Assembly: GCF_002835995.1 (NCBI RefSeq)
Contig: NZ_PJBZ01000053.1
Location: 1 to 64,000 of the forward strand
DNA from: Psychromonas sp. Urea-02u-13
Lineage (GTDB): Bacteria; Pseudomonadota; Gammaproteobacteria; Enterobacterales; Psychromonadaceae
Reading direction: 5' to 3'
Length of the DNA: 64,000 bases
Below the pieces are notes generated by a model, which searched no databases, was not told the DNA's origin, and saw only the letters and a program-made list of their open reading frames with translations. This document shows positions 18,695 to 27,827 of the stretch, in pieces. A program made the position numbers and the translations under genes. The stretch's first letter is position 1. Every line of letters starts with the position of its first letter.

Positions 18695-18991
18695 TTACTT
18701 ACGAGGTAAGTCGACTTTTTTCTCTTCGCTTTGACGATATAAAACGACAGTGTGGCCAATTTTAGCTACGTTAATAGCTTCAGTTTCGCGCACAATTGCA
18801 TCAATAATTAATTGTTTCATTTCACGATCATCAGTTGCAATTTTAACTTTGATTAACTCATGGAAACTAAGAGCGTTCTCAATTTCTGCAAGTACACCTT
18901 CAGTTAGACCATTTTGGCCAAGTAGCACTACAGGTTTTAGCGAGTGAGCCAAGCCTTTTAGGTGTTTCTTTTGTTTATTTGATAAATTCAT
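18695..18991 (-). CDS. yhbY: Ribosome assembly RNA-binding protein YhbY (CRM domain)
   Basis: A 98-residue single CRM domain protein. Residues 8-90 hold the KGLAHSLKPVVLLGQNGLTE core, with the exposed GxxG loop (GQNG), and the later IGHTVVLYRQ strand. It associates with pre-50S ribosomal particles. It is transcribed away from rlmE, with which it shares the upstream region containing the first large inverted-repeat element. Confidence 0.95.
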   Translation of the reverse strand: MNLSNKQKKHLKGLAHSLKPVVLLGQNGLTEGVLAEIENALSFHELIKVKIATDDREMKQLIIDAIVRETEAINVAKIGHTVVLYRQSEEKKVDLPRK

Positions 18992-19057
18992 ACAAATTCT
19001 TTCATTTTAGGGTTGAAAACGTGTCATTCTACCCTTAAATAATACCTTTTACTATTC

Positions 19058-19318
19058 ATACCCATGATATTTCAAAATGCAAAGTCAGCAAGGGACGTTT
19101 TTCCAAGATGCTAGGCATAAAATGGAAGTATAATTATTCTACAGCGAGGTTTTATAACAACGCAGATTGGTGAAACGTATCTTGCCCAAAGGGGCACGAG
19201 CTCGAACACTATTTCAGCGTTGCAATAATCGCAAAGGGAATAACCATTACCTCATGTTGCGCCTTGAACTCGCGTCCGAGTTCGTGCCTGACAAAACATT
19301 TTGAATTAACATGGGTAT
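19058..19318. repeat. Family 1 inverted-repeat element, copy A
   Basis: 261 bases between divergent yhbY and rlmE. The ends are inverted repeats: ATACCCATG-A-TA-T-TTCAAAATG on the left and the same with T and A exchanged on the right, 20 of 22 matching. An inner stem pairs GGCACGAGCTCG (19193-19204) with CGAGTTCGTGCC (19277-19288). It shares short blocks with copies at 24477 and 62814, for example TTGCCC, AGCTCGAA, CAGCGTTGCAA and CATGTTGCGCCTTG. No coding frame. Confidence 0.85.
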
Positions 19319-19339
19319 ACAACTATACGAGAAGATTTC

Positions 19340-20008
19340 ATGGGCAAAAAAGTCAACGATGGCGTATCAAAACCGGGTGTATTAAAGAAAAGTTCCTCGG
19401 GCAGCTCGAAACGTTGGATGCAAGAGCACGTTAATGATTTTTACGTAAAAGAGGCAAACCGTTTAGGCTTGCGCTCTCGTGCCGTATTTAAACTCGAAGA
19501 GATCAATAAAAAAGATAAAATCATTAAATCAGGCATGACAGTTGTCGATTTAGGTGCGGCGCCAGGTAGTTGGTCACAGTGGTGTGTAGATAACGTTGGT
19601 TCAAGAGGTAAGGTGATTGCTTGTGATATTTTAGCAATGGACTCGATTGCCGGCGTTGATTTCTTACAAGGTGACTTCCGTGATGAAGCGGTGTTAAATA
19701 CTCTGTTAAAACGTATTGGCGATAATAAAGTTGATGTGGTGTTATCGGATATGGCACCAAACATGAGTGGTAATGCTGCCATGGACCAACCTAAGTCAAT
19801 TTATTTGGTTGAACTGGCATTAGCTATGTGTACCGATGTACTGATTAAAGAGGGCGCTTTTATTGTTAAAGTGTTCATGGGAGGCGATTTTGATAACTTT
19901 ATGCTTGAAGTGAAAAAAGTGTTTAAAGTAGTCAAAACACGTAAACCAGAATCGTCACGAGCACGCTCTCGAGAAGTGTATATAGTAGCGACAGGTTTTA
20001 AAGGTTAA
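19340..20008 (+). CDS. rlmE: 23S rRNA 2'-O-ribose methyltransferase RlmE (FtsJ/RrmJ)
   Basis: A 222-residue SAM-dependent enzyme that methylates U2552 of 23S rRNA in the 50S subunit. The SAM site is [13 protein letters not shown]; the catalytic residues of the K-D-K-E set are in [28 protein letters not shown] and [10 protein letters not shown]. It is slightly longer than the E. coli protein (209) because of an N-terminal Lys/Ser-rich extension. As in E. coli it precedes ftsH; there the pair is heat-shock controlled. Confidence 0.97.
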   Translation: MGKKVNDGVSKPGVLKKSSSGSSKRWMQEHVNDFYVKEANRLGLRSRAVFKLEEINKKDKIIKSGMTVVDLGAAPGSWSQWCVDNVGSRGKVIACDILAMDSIAGVDFLQGDFRDEAVLNTLLKRIGDNKVDVVLSDMAPNMSGNAAMDQPKSIYLVELALAMCTDVLIKEGAFIVKVFMGGDFDNFMLEVKKVFKVVKTRKPESSRARSREVYIVATGFKG

Positions 20009-20158
20009 CAATTTAGTGGCTTGGCCCCTTCGTATTTATTAGAAACTTTTAATAATTGGCTAAGGCTGTCATTTTATGGCAACTATCTAGTGGCGACTAT
20101 TTTTAAACTGTAGTAGTCTAACAATTGAATTTTTATTTATTAACATGAGGTTTACATC

Positions 20159-22138
20159 TTGAACGACATGGCAAAAAACCTAATATTGTGGTTGGTTATC
20201 GCAGTGGTACTAATGTCCCTATTTCAAGGGTTTGGTACAGATAGTGGCAAACAAGCTGCAATGGATTACACCACTTTTAACAAAGAAGTAAGCCAAGGAC
20301 AAATTCAACAGGTTCAGATCGATGGTCAAGTGATCAGCGGTCTTAAAACAAATCAGAGTCCTTTTGTTACTTATATTCCAGCACCTGATCTTGATTTAAT
20401 GAACTACCTAATCAAGCACAATGTGAAAGTAGAAGGTACTGCACCTGAAGAAACAAGCTTCTTAGCCTCTATTTTTGTATCTTGGTTCCCGATGTTATTG
20501 CTCATTGGTGTATGGATATTCTTCATGAAGAATATGCAAGGTGGCGGTAAAGGTGGTGCAATGTCATTTGGTAAGAGTAAAGCCAAATTGATGGGCGAAG
20601 ACCAAATCAAAACGATGTTTGCTGATGTTGCTGGTTGTGATGAAGCAAAAGAAGATGTTAAAGAGTTAGTTGATTACTTAAAAGACTCAACTAAATTCCA
20701 AAAACTAGGTGGCCGAATTCCAACGGGTGTTTTATTAGTTGGACCTCCTGGTACGGGTAAAACATTGCTTGCTAAAGCGATTGCTGGTGAAGCAAAAGTA
20801 CCGTTCTTTGCTATTTCAGGGTCTGATTTCGTTGAAATGTTTGTTGGTGTTGGTGCATCACGTGTACGTGATATGTTTGAACAAGCTAAAAAATCAGCGC
20901 CATGTATTATCTTTATCGATGAAATCGATGCGGTTGGTCGCCAACGTGGTAGCGGTGTAGGTGGTGGTAATGATGAGCGTGAGCAAACATTAAACCAATT
21001 ACTCGTTGAGATGGATGGTTTTGAAGGTAATGAAGGTATTATCGTTGTTGCTGCAACAAACAGACCTGATGTATTAGATGCTGCTTTATTACGACCTGGC
21101 CGTTTTGACCGTCAAGTTGTTGTTGGTTTGCCGGATGTACGTGGTCGTGAACAGATTTTAAATGTTCATATGCGTAAAGTGCCGCTGGCTGATGATGTAG
21201 AAGCGAAAATAATCGCACGTGGTACACCTGGTTTCTCAGGTGCTGATTTAGCCAATCTGGTTAATGAAGCCGCTTTATTTGCTGCTCGTTCAAATAAACG
21301 TACGATCACTAAAGAAGATTTCGAACAAGCACGCGATAAAATCCTAATGGGTTCTGAACGTCGCAGCTTAGTGATGCGCGAAGAAGATAAAGAGTCAACG
21401 GCTTACCATGAAGCGGGTCATGCAATTGTGGCTAAATTAGTGCCTCAGCATCATCCTATCCATAAAGTAACGATTATTCCACGTGGACGTGCACTTGGTG
21501 TGACACAATTTTTACCAGAAGGTGATCAAATTAGTCAAAACCGTCAAGAGCTTGAAAGTAGTATTTCTGTTGCATACGGTGGTCGTATTGCAGAAGAACT
21601 TATTTACGGAAAAGACAAAGTATCAACCGGTGCGTCGCAAGATATTAAACAAGCATCAGCGATTGCACGTGCAATGGTAACTGAATGGGGTTTCTCTGAA
21701 AAATTGGGTCCGATTCTTTTAACTGCGGAAGCAAACTCATTACGATCTAATACGGTTTCACACGAAACAGGTAAATTGATTGATGATGAAGTACGTAACT
21801 TTATTGAAAAAAATTACCAACGTGCTTTTCAGTTATTAACCGATAACATTGATATATTACATGCAATGAAAGACGCGTTAATGAAGTTTGAAACAATTGA
21901 TGCATTAATGGTTGATGATTTAATGGCGCGTGTTGAAGTACGTGCACCTTCTAACTGGGATGATAAAGCTGAACCTGAGAAAAAAGAGACAGCAGAAGAG
22001 GCGACAACGGTTAATAAAACGCCTTTTAATATGGACAAGAAATCATCTGTCAACGTAGAAAAAGATACCGATAAAAACGTTGAGACAGAAGAAAAGAAAG
22101 AAGAAAAGAAAGAAGAAGATAAAGAAGACAAAGAGTAA
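20159..22138 (+). CDS. ftsH: ATP-dependent zinc metalloprotease FtsH
   Basis: A 659-residue membrane-anchored AAA protease that degrades misassembled membrane proteins and short-lived regulators. Two membrane segments near the N-terminus flank a periplasmic domain. AAA motifs: Walker A GPPGTGKT, pore FVGVGA, Walker [13 protein letters not shown], second region LRPGRFDRQ. The zinc site is [11 protein letters not shown]. The last 40 residues are a Lys/Glu-rich tail. The TTG start at 20159 (reading M-N-D-M-A-K-N-L) is served by GAGG eleven bases upstream and parallels the E. coli M-S-D-M-A-K-N-L start; ATG 20168 is the alternative. Confidence 0.98.
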   Translation: MNDMAKNLILWLVIAVVLMSLFQGFGTDSGKQAAMDYTTFNKEVSQGQIQQVQIDGQVISGLKTNQSPFVTYIPAPDLDLMNYLIKHNVKVEGTAPEETSFLASIFVSWFPMLLLIGVWIFFMKNMQGGGKGGAMSFGKSKAKLMGEDQIKTMFADVAGCDEAKEDVKELVDYLKDSTKFQKLGGRIPTGVLLVGPPGTGKTLLAKAIAGEAKVPFFAISGSDFVEMFVGVGASRVRDMFEQAKKSAPCIIFIDEIDAVGRQRGSGVGGGNDEREQTLNQLLVEMDGFEGNEGIIVVAATNRPDVLDAALLRPGRFDRQVVVGLPDVRGREQILNVHMRKVPLADDVEAKIIARGTPGFSGADLANLVNEAALFAARSNKRTITKEDFEQARDKILMGSERRSLVMREEDKESTAYHEAGHAIVAKLVPQHHPIHKVTIIPRGRALGVTQFLPEGDQISQNRQELESSISVAYGGRIAEELIYGKDKVSTGASQDIKQASAIARAMVTEWGFSEKLGPILLTAEANSLRSNTVSHETGKLIDDEVRNFIEKNYQRAFQLLTDNIDILHAMKDALMKFETIDALMVDDLMARVEVRAPSNWDDKAEPEKKETAEEATTVNKTPFNMDKKSSVNVEKDTDKNVETEEKKEEKKEEDKEDKE

Positions 22139-22167
22139 CCCTCTCTTTTTTATAACAATGATTATCC

Positions 22168-22195
22168 AAAAACCTAAGCTTGCTTAGGTTTTTTT
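22168..22195 (+). terminator. Terminator after ftsH
   Basis: AAAAACCTAAGC, a two-base loop, GCTTAGGTTTTT, followed by more T. folP starts only 15 bases later, so folP may depend on read-through. Confidence 0.88.
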
Positions 22196-22210
22196 ATATG
22201 TGAGATAAAT

Positions 22211-23041
22211 ATGTACTTACGAAGCCGTGATAAAACATTAGATTTAACCACACCCCAAGTGATGGGTATCTTAAACGTAACGCCTGATTCTTTTTCCGAT
22301 GGTGGGCACTTTGCTAATGTTGATAAGGCATTCAAACAAGCCTCAAAGATGGTTGAGCAAGGCGCGACTATTATTGATATCGGAGGAGAGTCTACTCGCC
22401 CAGGCGCTGCTGATGTTGCTACGCAAGAAGAGTTAGACAGAGTTATTCCGGTGATTGAGAAAATGTCACAACATTTAGACTGTTGGATCTCTATTGATAC
22501 CAGTAAAGCGATTGTAATGACTGAAGCGGTTAACGCCGGTGCACATATTATTAACGATGTGCGCGCTCTACAGGAAGAAGGGGCGTTACAGGCTGCCGTT
22601 GCTGCCGGCGTCCCGGTTTGTTTGATGCATATGCAAGGTGCGCCTCGTTCAATGCAAACTGCACCCGAATACACCGATTTATTAAAGGAAGTGCAGTCTT
22701 TTTTATTACAGCGTGCACAGGTTTGTATTAAAGCGGGCATTAAAAAAGACAATATAATATTGGATCTTGGCTTTGGCTTTGGCAAACAGCTTAAGCATAA
22801 TTTTGAACTACTTTCGGCAACGAAACAATTTGTTACATTAGGTTATCCGGTATTAACAGGCGTTTCACGAAAATCAATGTTTGGTCAGTTACTAAATCGT
22901 GATATAAATGGTCGACTCGCAGGGAGCTTAGCGGGGGCGTTAATCGCAATACAGCAGGGATCGCAAATAATTCGAGTGCATGATGTTGCAGAAACAATCG
23001 ACATCATTAAAGTGCTACAAGAAGTTAATTCTTTTAACTAA
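22211..23041 (+). CDS. folP: Dihydropteroate synthase
   Basis: A 276-residue TIM-barrel enzyme condensing p-aminobenzoate with hydroxymethyl-dihydropterin diphosphate in folate synthesis; the sulfonamide target. Loop 1 is LNVTPDSFSDGG, loop 2 IIDIGGESTRPGA, and the pterin site includes LDLGFGFGK and TGVSRKS. The final RVHDV matches the family end. Cotranscription with glmM, as in E. coli, is likely. Confidence 0.97.
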   Translation: MYLRSRDKTLDLTTPQVMGILNVTPDSFSDGGHFANVDKAFKQASKMVEQGATIIDIGGESTRPGAADVATQEELDRVIPVIEKMSQHLDCWISIDTSKAIVMTEAVNAGAHIINDVRALQEEGALQAAVAAGVPVCLMHMQGAPRSMQTAPEYTDLLKEVQSFLLQRAQVCIKAGIKKDNIILDLGFGFGKQLKHNFELLSATKQFVTLGYPVLTGVSRKSMFGQLLNRDINGRLAGSLAGALIAIQQGSQIIRVHDVAETIDIIKVLQEVNSFN

Positions 23042-23142
23042 CAAGTCACTATTCAGACTCATTTTAAATGAAAGAGAGTTGCAAAACAGACTCAAATGAT
23101 GACGAGCTGAGTAGTTACACTAACAACAATAAGAAGATAAAC

Positions 23143-24474
23143 ATGATTAAAAGATATTTTGGTACTGATGGTATTCGCGGCAAAGTTGGCGAATCTTTAA
23201 TTACCCCTGAGTTTGCGCTTAAGTTAGGTTGGGCTGCTGGGCGAGTGCTAGCTAAGACAGGCTCTAAAAAAGTCTTAATTGGTAAAGACCCACGTATATC
23301 AGGTTATATGTTAGAGGCTGCACTTCAGGCGGGTTTAACCGCTGCCGGTTTACGTCCTGTTTTAATGGGCCCAATGCCAACACCTGCTGTTGCTTATTTA
23401 ACGCGCACATTTCGTGCTACTGCTGGTATTGTGATTAGTGCGTCTCATAATCCTTATTATGATAACGGCATTAAATTTTTCTCTGATGAAGGCATTAAAT
23501 TATCAGAAAAAATTGAATTAGAAATCGAAGCTGAGATTGATAAACCACTAAAGTGTGTTGATTCTAGCGAACTGGGTAAAGCGTACCGTATCAATGATGC
23601 GGCAGGGCGTTATATAGAATTTTGTAAAAGTACCTTCCCAAATAAATATAACTTAAGTGGTCTTAAAATCGTGGTTGATTGTGCTAATGGTGCGACTTAC
23701 CATATTGCCCCATTAGTTATCAGCGAGCTAGGCGCACATGTTATTCCGATGGGCGTAGAGCCAAACGGTATTAACATCAATTTAAACTGTGGTGCAACGA
23801 GCATGCAAGCATTATCAGAGCGTGTTGTTGCTGAGCAAGCAGACTTTGGTATTGCCTTTGATGGTGATGGCGATCGCGTCATGATGGTGGATCATACTGG
23901 CCATGTACTTGATGGTGATGAACTGTTGTACATTATCGCACGTGATAAGTTACGTACAGGTAACCTTAGAGGTGGCGTAGTGGGCACTGTCATGTCTAAT
24001 CTAGGTCTTGAGCAAGCATTAAAAACACTCGGTATTCCTTTTGATCGCAGTAATGTCGGCGATAAGCATGTAATGGAATTGATGGTCAAAAACAATTGGT
24101 GTCTTGGTGCTGAAAACTCAGGGCATGTAATATGCTCAGATTATCTACCAACCGGTGATGGTATTGTTTCTGGCTTACAAGTCATTAGTGCAATGCAAGG
24201 TAGCCGCATGTCACTGTTTGAACTGCGCCAAGGCATGAAGAAATACCCTCAAATACTACTGAATGTACGTTTCAACAATGAAATAGATCCACTACAAGAT
24301 GAAGATGTTTTAGCTGAGTTGAAAGTAATAGAAGCATTACTGGAAGACAAAGGGCGTGTATTATTACGTAAATCGGGTACTGAGCCTGTTTTCCGTGTGA
24401 TGGTTGAAGCAGATGAAAAAGAAGAGCTTGTGCGTGAATATGCACAGCGTATTGCCGATAAAGTGAAAGCATAA
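23143..24474 (+). CDS. glmM: Phosphoglucosamine mutase
   Basis: A 443-residue enzyme turning glucosamine-6-phosphate into glucosamine-1-phosphate for peptidoglycan and lipopolysaccharide. The start reads [17 protein letters not shown], as in all GlmM, so ATG 23143 is chosen; the frame is open back to ATG 23068 but those 25 residues are unlike the family. The phosphoserine loop is [12 protein letters not shown], the magnesium loop DGDGDR, the sugar site GAENSGH and the phosphate site [12 protein letters not shown]. Confidence 0.97.
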   Translation: MIKRYFGTDGIRGKVGESLITPEFALKLGWAAGRVLAKTGSKKVLIGKDPRISGYMLEAALQAGLTAAGLRPVLMGPMPTPAVAYLTRTFRATAGIVISASHNPYYDNGIKFFSDEGIKLSEKIELEIEAEIDKPLKCVDSSELGKAYRINDAAGRYIEFCKSTFPNKYNLSGLKIVVDCANGATYHIAPLVISELGAHVIPMGVEPNGININLNCGATSMQALSERVVAEQADFGIAFDGDGDRVMMVDHTGHVLDGDELLYIIARDKLRTGNLRGGVVGTVMSNLGLEQALKTLGIPFDRSNVGDKHVMELMVKNNWCLGAENSGHVICSDYLPTGDGIVSGLQVISAMQGSRMSLFELRQGMKKYPQILLNVRFNNEIDPLQDEDVLAELKVIEALLEDKGRVLLRKSGTEPVFRVMVEADEKEELVREYAQRIADKVKA

Positions 24475-24476
24475 CT

Positions 24477-24741
24477 TATACCCGTCATCATTCAAGATGC
24501 CTAATTCAGCAAGCTGTGGGGTAACCAGATTCTAGGCAGAAAGTTGAAGGTCTAACTGGTTCAATCGAGGCTTTCTAACAACGAAGATGTTTGCCTCACA
24601 ACTTGCCCTGCGGGTCGTTAGCTCGAAAACCAATTCAGCGTTGCAACCTTTGATAAGGGCTAGCCATTGTCATCATGTTGCGCCTTGCCTTGGTGTCCGA
24701 GCTAACGACTGAATAAGGCAGATTGATTGATAACGGGTATA
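24477..24741. repeat. Family 1 inverted-repeat element, copy B
   Basis: 265 bases between glmM and secG. Ends: TATACCCGTCATCATTCAA and the inverted form of TATACCCGTTATCAATCAA. The inner stem is a perfect 12-base pairing, GTCGTTAGCTCG (24614-24625) with CGAGCTAACGAC (24698-24709). Copy A differs at both sides of this stem yet still pairs. Confidence 0.9.
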
Positions 24742-24892
24742 TATCGCATAAAAATTAGACAATCGAACCGTTAAAGTCGTAAAACATTAAAATTGTCGTC
24801 TTATTGTCTTGTGGTTTAGCCCTGTTTTCAGTATTATTCGCCCGCTCTACTAATAGAGTGGGTAAGTTTCTAAGGAATATTAGGTATATTTT

Positions 24893-25216
24893 ATGTATGA
24901 AATACTGTTAGTTGTTTATTTAATTGTTTCAATTATTCTCGTTGGTTTTGTTTTAATTCAACAGGGTAAGGGTGCAGGTATGGGTGCTTCATTTGGCTCA
25001 GGTGCGTCAAATACAGTATTTGGTGCAGGCGGTGCGAGTAACTTTATGACAAAGACAACTGCACTTCTTGCAATTGCTTTCTTTGTATTAAGCCTAGTAC
25101 TTGGTAACTTATCTACTAATAAAGTTTCAGAAGACGAAGTGTTCTCTGATTTAACAGTTGAAGAAACTGTTGTAACACCTGTAGAAGTAGATACCTCAAC
25201 TCAGATTCCTGAGTAA
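24893..25216 (+). CDS. secG: Preprotein translocase subunit SecG
   Basis: A 107-residue inner membrane protein, auxiliary subunit of the SecYEG channel. Two membrane helices (about 3-22 and 55-73) flank a Gly-rich cytoplasmic loop with QQGKGAGMGASFGSG and NTVFGAGGASNF, the family signature. A short acidic tail follows. It stands before tRNA-Leu, as in E. coli. Confidence 0.96.
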   Translation: MYEILLVVYLIVSIILVGFVLIQQGKGAGMGASFGSGASNTVFGAGGASNFMTKTTALLAIAFFVLSLVLGNLSTNKVSEDEVFSDLTVEETVVTPVEVDTSTQIPE

Positions 25217-25232
25217 TAAAGTTTTAAAAAAT

Positions 25233-25317
25233 GCGGATGTGGTGGAATTGGTAGACACGCAGCCTTGAGGGGGCTGTGGCTTAGGCCGTGAGAGTTCAAG
25301 TCTCTCCATCCGCACCA
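25233..25317 (+). tRNA. leuU: tRNA-Leu (anticodon GAG)
   Basis: 85 bases including the encoded CCA. The acceptor stem GCGGATG pairs with CATCCGC. The D arm is GGTGGAATTGGTAGACACG. The anticodon stem is CAGCC/GGCTG with loop TTGAGGG, so the anticodon at 25267-25269 is GAG. A variable arm typical of class II tRNAs and GTTCAAGTC in the T arm follow. Position between secG and rimP matches E. coli leuU. Confidence 0.97.
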
Positions 25318-25322
25318 ATTAT

Positions 25323-25358
25323 AAACCCAAAGTAACGATTGTTACTTTGGGTTTTTTT
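25323..25358 (+). terminator. Terminator after tRNA-Leu
   Basis: AAACCCAAAGTAAC, four-base loop GATT, GTTACTTTGGGTTT, then T run: a 14-pair stem. Confidence 0.95.
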
Positions 25359-25527
25359 ATATCTAAAATAAAAAGTAATGCGGTATGTGGCTGATTAAAT
25401 TAACTAACCGCCACAGATATAAAAAACTACTTCTATTCATTCAAAAAAATTTCCCCCCACATACCTTATCGCGCCGAATAAAGCGCCTTGAAAGGCATTA
25501 CTATCTTTTTAAAAATCTGAATAGTCA

Positions 25528-25556
25528 TTGCTTACAGGCCAAAACTTGTTTATAAT
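25528..25556 (+). promoter_or_regulatory. Promoter of the rimP-nusA-infB operon
   Basis: TTGCTT (25528-25533), 17-base spacer, TATAAT (25551-25556). Transcription from about 25563 would give a leader of about 267 bases. The rpsO promoter uses the same TTGCTT box and spacing. Confidence 0.7.
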
Positions 25557-25562
25557 TCGCGC

Positions 25563-25829
25563 CATTAAGCGAACTGTATAATAACGCTATATACCAATTG
25601 ATAGGCTACTTGCTGCAATTGATATTTGTTAACAGTTTGGCCATTCAGACCAGTTTTGTAAAACGTTGGTCTAGCTTGTTGTAAGCAAGCAACTGAATGA
25701 AGCTCCAATTTATTGGGGCTTTTTTGTTATTTACCGGTTTGAAAATAGCAAACGGGTGAAAAGAATTAGGGCTATATGCCCTTTTTTTGTTTCTGAACCT
25801 AAATGATTAGGTGTTAAAAGGAGATAGAT
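25563..25829 (+). promoter_or_regulatory. Structured leader of the rimP operon with two terminator-like hairpins
   Basis: In order: AGACCA/TGGTCT hairpin (about 25648-25673) with an inner GTTTT/AAAAC pairing, GCTTG/CAAGC, a terminator-like stem AAGCTCCAAT/ATTGGGGCTT followed by T (25700-25725), and a second AGGGC/GCCCT with seven T (25768-25788). E. coli has tRNA metY and attenuator-like terminators here; I find no tRNA in this leader. Confidence 0.6.
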
Positions 25830-26288
25830 TTGGCAAGTTTAGAGCAACGATTAACTGAAATGTTTGCGCCAAGCGTAGAAGATTTAGGTTATGAATTAGT
25901 CGGCATAGAATATGTTCGTGCAGGTAGTCATTCAACATTACGCGTATATATCGACCAAGAAGCAGGTATCTTAGTGGATGATTGTGCTGCTGTTAGTCGT
26001 CAAATCAGTGCGTTAATGGATGTTGAAGATCCAATCACTAATGAGTACACATTAGAAGTTTCATCACCAGGCTTAGAGCGTCCTCTTTTTAATGCTGCGC
26101 ATTATGCATCATTTGCAGGCGAAGTAGTAAAAGTACAGTTACGCATGCCAATTCAAAATCGTCGTAAATGGAAAGGCATTATCGACAGTGTTGAAGGTGA
26201 AATAATTTGTATAAATGTTGATGGTACGCTAGAGCGATTTGCGCTCAGTAATATCCAGAAAGCGAACATTGTTCCACAATTTGATTAA
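25830..26288 (+). CDS. rimP: Ribosome maturation factor RimP
   Basis: A 152-residue factor for 30S subunit maturation. It has the family opening [24 protein letters not shown], split here as [16 protein letters not shown], then the [20 protein letters not shown] and [13 protein letters not shown] motifs, and the end [13 protein letters not shown]. The TTG start is preceded by AAAGGAG at good spacing. First gene of the rimP-nusA-infB-rbfA-truB operon. Confidence 0.97.
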   Translation: MASLEQRLTEMFAPSVEDLGYELVGIEYVRAGSHSTLRVYIDQEAGILVDDCAAVSRQISALMDVEDPITNEYTLEVSSPGLERPLFNAAHYASFAGEVVKVQLRMPIQNRRKWKGIIDSVEGEIICINVDGTLERFALSNIQKANIVPQFD

Positions 26289-26304
26289 TTAAGGCGATTG
26301 GAAA

Positions 26305-27807
26305 ATGAATAATAAAGAGATTTTATTAGTCGTAGAAGCGGTCTCTAATGAGAAAGGCCTTCCACGTGAAGCAATTTTTGAAGCACTAGAAAGTGCATTA
26401 GCAATTGCAACAAAAAAGAAATATGAGCAAGAAATTGAAGTACGTGTATCGATTGACCGTGAAACGGGTGATTTTGAAACGTTCCGTCGTTGGTTAGTAC
26501 TTGCGCCTGATGCTGAAATGGAAAACCCATGTTCAGAAATGACTTTTGAAGCTGCTGAATATGACAACGCAGAAATTCAAATCGGCGAATTCATCGAAGA
26601 TGAAATTGAATCAGTTAAGTTTGACCGTATTGCAACACAAACTGCAAAACAAGTTATCGTACAGAAAGTACGTGAAGCTGAACGTGCTCAAGTTGTTGAG
26701 CAATATGCTGAACAAAAAGGTGAGTTAATTACGGGTGTGGTAAAACGCATGAACCGTGAAAACATCTTGCTTGATCTTGGTGGCAACGCTGAAGCCGTTA
26801 TTTTCCGTGACGAAATGTTACCACGCGAAAATTTCCGTCCAGGCGACCGTTTACGTGGTTTGTTATTTGACGTACGTCCAGAAGCACGTGGCGCACAGTT
26901 ATTTATGACACGTACTCAACCTGAAATGCTGATTGAGCTATTCCGTTTGGAAGTGCCAGAAATCGCAGAAGAAATGATTGATCTAATGGGCGCTGCTCGT
27001 GATCCTGGTTCACGTGCAAAAGTTGCTGTGAAATCAAATGATCAACGTATTGACCCTGTTGGTGCTTGTGTTGGTATGCGTGGCGCACGTGTACAAGCTA
27101 TCTCAAGTGAACTTGCTGGTGAGCGTGTTGATATTATCCTATGGGATGAAAACGCAGCACAATTTGCAATCAATGCAATGTCACCTGCTGAAGTAGCTTC
27201 TATTGTTGTTGACGAAGATACGCACAGCATGGATATCGCAGTTGAAGAAGATAACCTTGCACAAGCGATTGGTCGTAACGGTCAAAACATCCGTTTAGCT
27301 TCTGAGCTAACTGGCTGGACATTGAACGTAATGACAGTAGCTGAGCTTAAAGCGAAGCACCAAGCTGAAGCTGATTCAGTTATTACTGTATTTACTGAAG
27401 CACTTGAAATCGATGAAGATTTCGCGGGTGTATTAGTTGACGAAGGTTTCACTTCTTTAGAAGAGATTGCTTACGTACCAGTAAATGAGTTGCTTGATGT
27501 TGATGGTCTTGATGAAGAGATGGTTGAAGAATTGCGTGCTCGTGCTAAAAACGTTTTAGCAACTAAAGCATTAGCGGCAGAAGAGAATCTAGAAGGTGCT
27601 AAACCTGCGGACGATCTACTAGCGCTTGAAGGTTTAGAAGCTCATCTTGCATTTGTATTCGCAAGTAAAGGCATTATCACGCTAGAAGATCTTGCTGAAC
27701 AAGCTGTAGATGACCTTCTTGAGTTTGAAGAACTAAACGAAGCAAAAGCGGGCGAGCTTATTATGGCTGCACGTAACATCTGTTGGTTTAGCGAAGATGC
27801 TGAATAA
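26305..27807 (+). CDS. nusA: Transcription termination/antitermination factor NusA
   Basis: A 500-residue RNA polymerase-binding factor. The N-terminal domain (about 1-125) is followed by the S1 domain ([19 protein letters not shown]), two KH domains ([21 protein letters not shown]-type and [18 protein letters not shown]) and two C-terminal acidic repeats (about 365-430 and 440-495), as in gammaproteobacteria. It controls pausing, termination and rRNA antitermination. Sixteen bases separate it from rimP. Confidence 0.98.
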   Translation: MNNKEILLVVEAVSNEKGLPREAIFEALESALAIATKKKYEQEIEVRVSIDRETGDFETFRRWLVLAPDAEMENPCSEMTFEAAEYDNAEIQIGEFIEDEIESVKFDRIATQTAKQVIVQKVREAERAQVVEQYAEQKGELITGVVKRMNRENILLDLGGNAEAVIFRDEMLPRENFRPGDRLRGLLFDVRPEARGAQLFMTRTQPEMLIELFRLEVPEIAEEMIDLMGAARDPGSRAKVAVKSNDQRIDPVGACVGMRGARVQAISSELAGERVDIILWDENAAQFAINAMSPAEVASIVVDEDTHSMDIAVEEDNLAQAIGRNGQNIRLASELTGWTLNVMTVAELKAKHQAEADSVITVFTEALEIDEDFAGVLVDEGFTSLEEIAYVPVNELLDVDGLDEEMVEELRARAKNVLATKALAAEENLEGAKPADDLLALEGLEAHLAFVFASKGIITLEDLAEQAVDDLLEFEELNEAKAGELIMAARNICWFSEDAE

Positions 27808-27827
27808 GCACAGATAGGAGAAACATA

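Noticed and set aside
19058-19318. Family 1 elements as insertion sequences with a transposase
   Set aside because: No frame of meaningful length in any copy; at most non-autonomous elements.
22174-22785. 203-codon minus-strand frame over folP
   Set aside because: Antisense to a fully conserved dihydropteroate synthase; no motif and no upstream site.
23068-23142. N-terminal extension of GlmM
   Set aside because: The 25 extra residues are polar and unlike the family; the standard start at 23143 gives the normal length.
25317-25829. A second tRNA (metY) in the rimP leader, as in E. coli
   Set aside because: No GGTTCGAATC-like T arm or CCA end could be found in this stretch.
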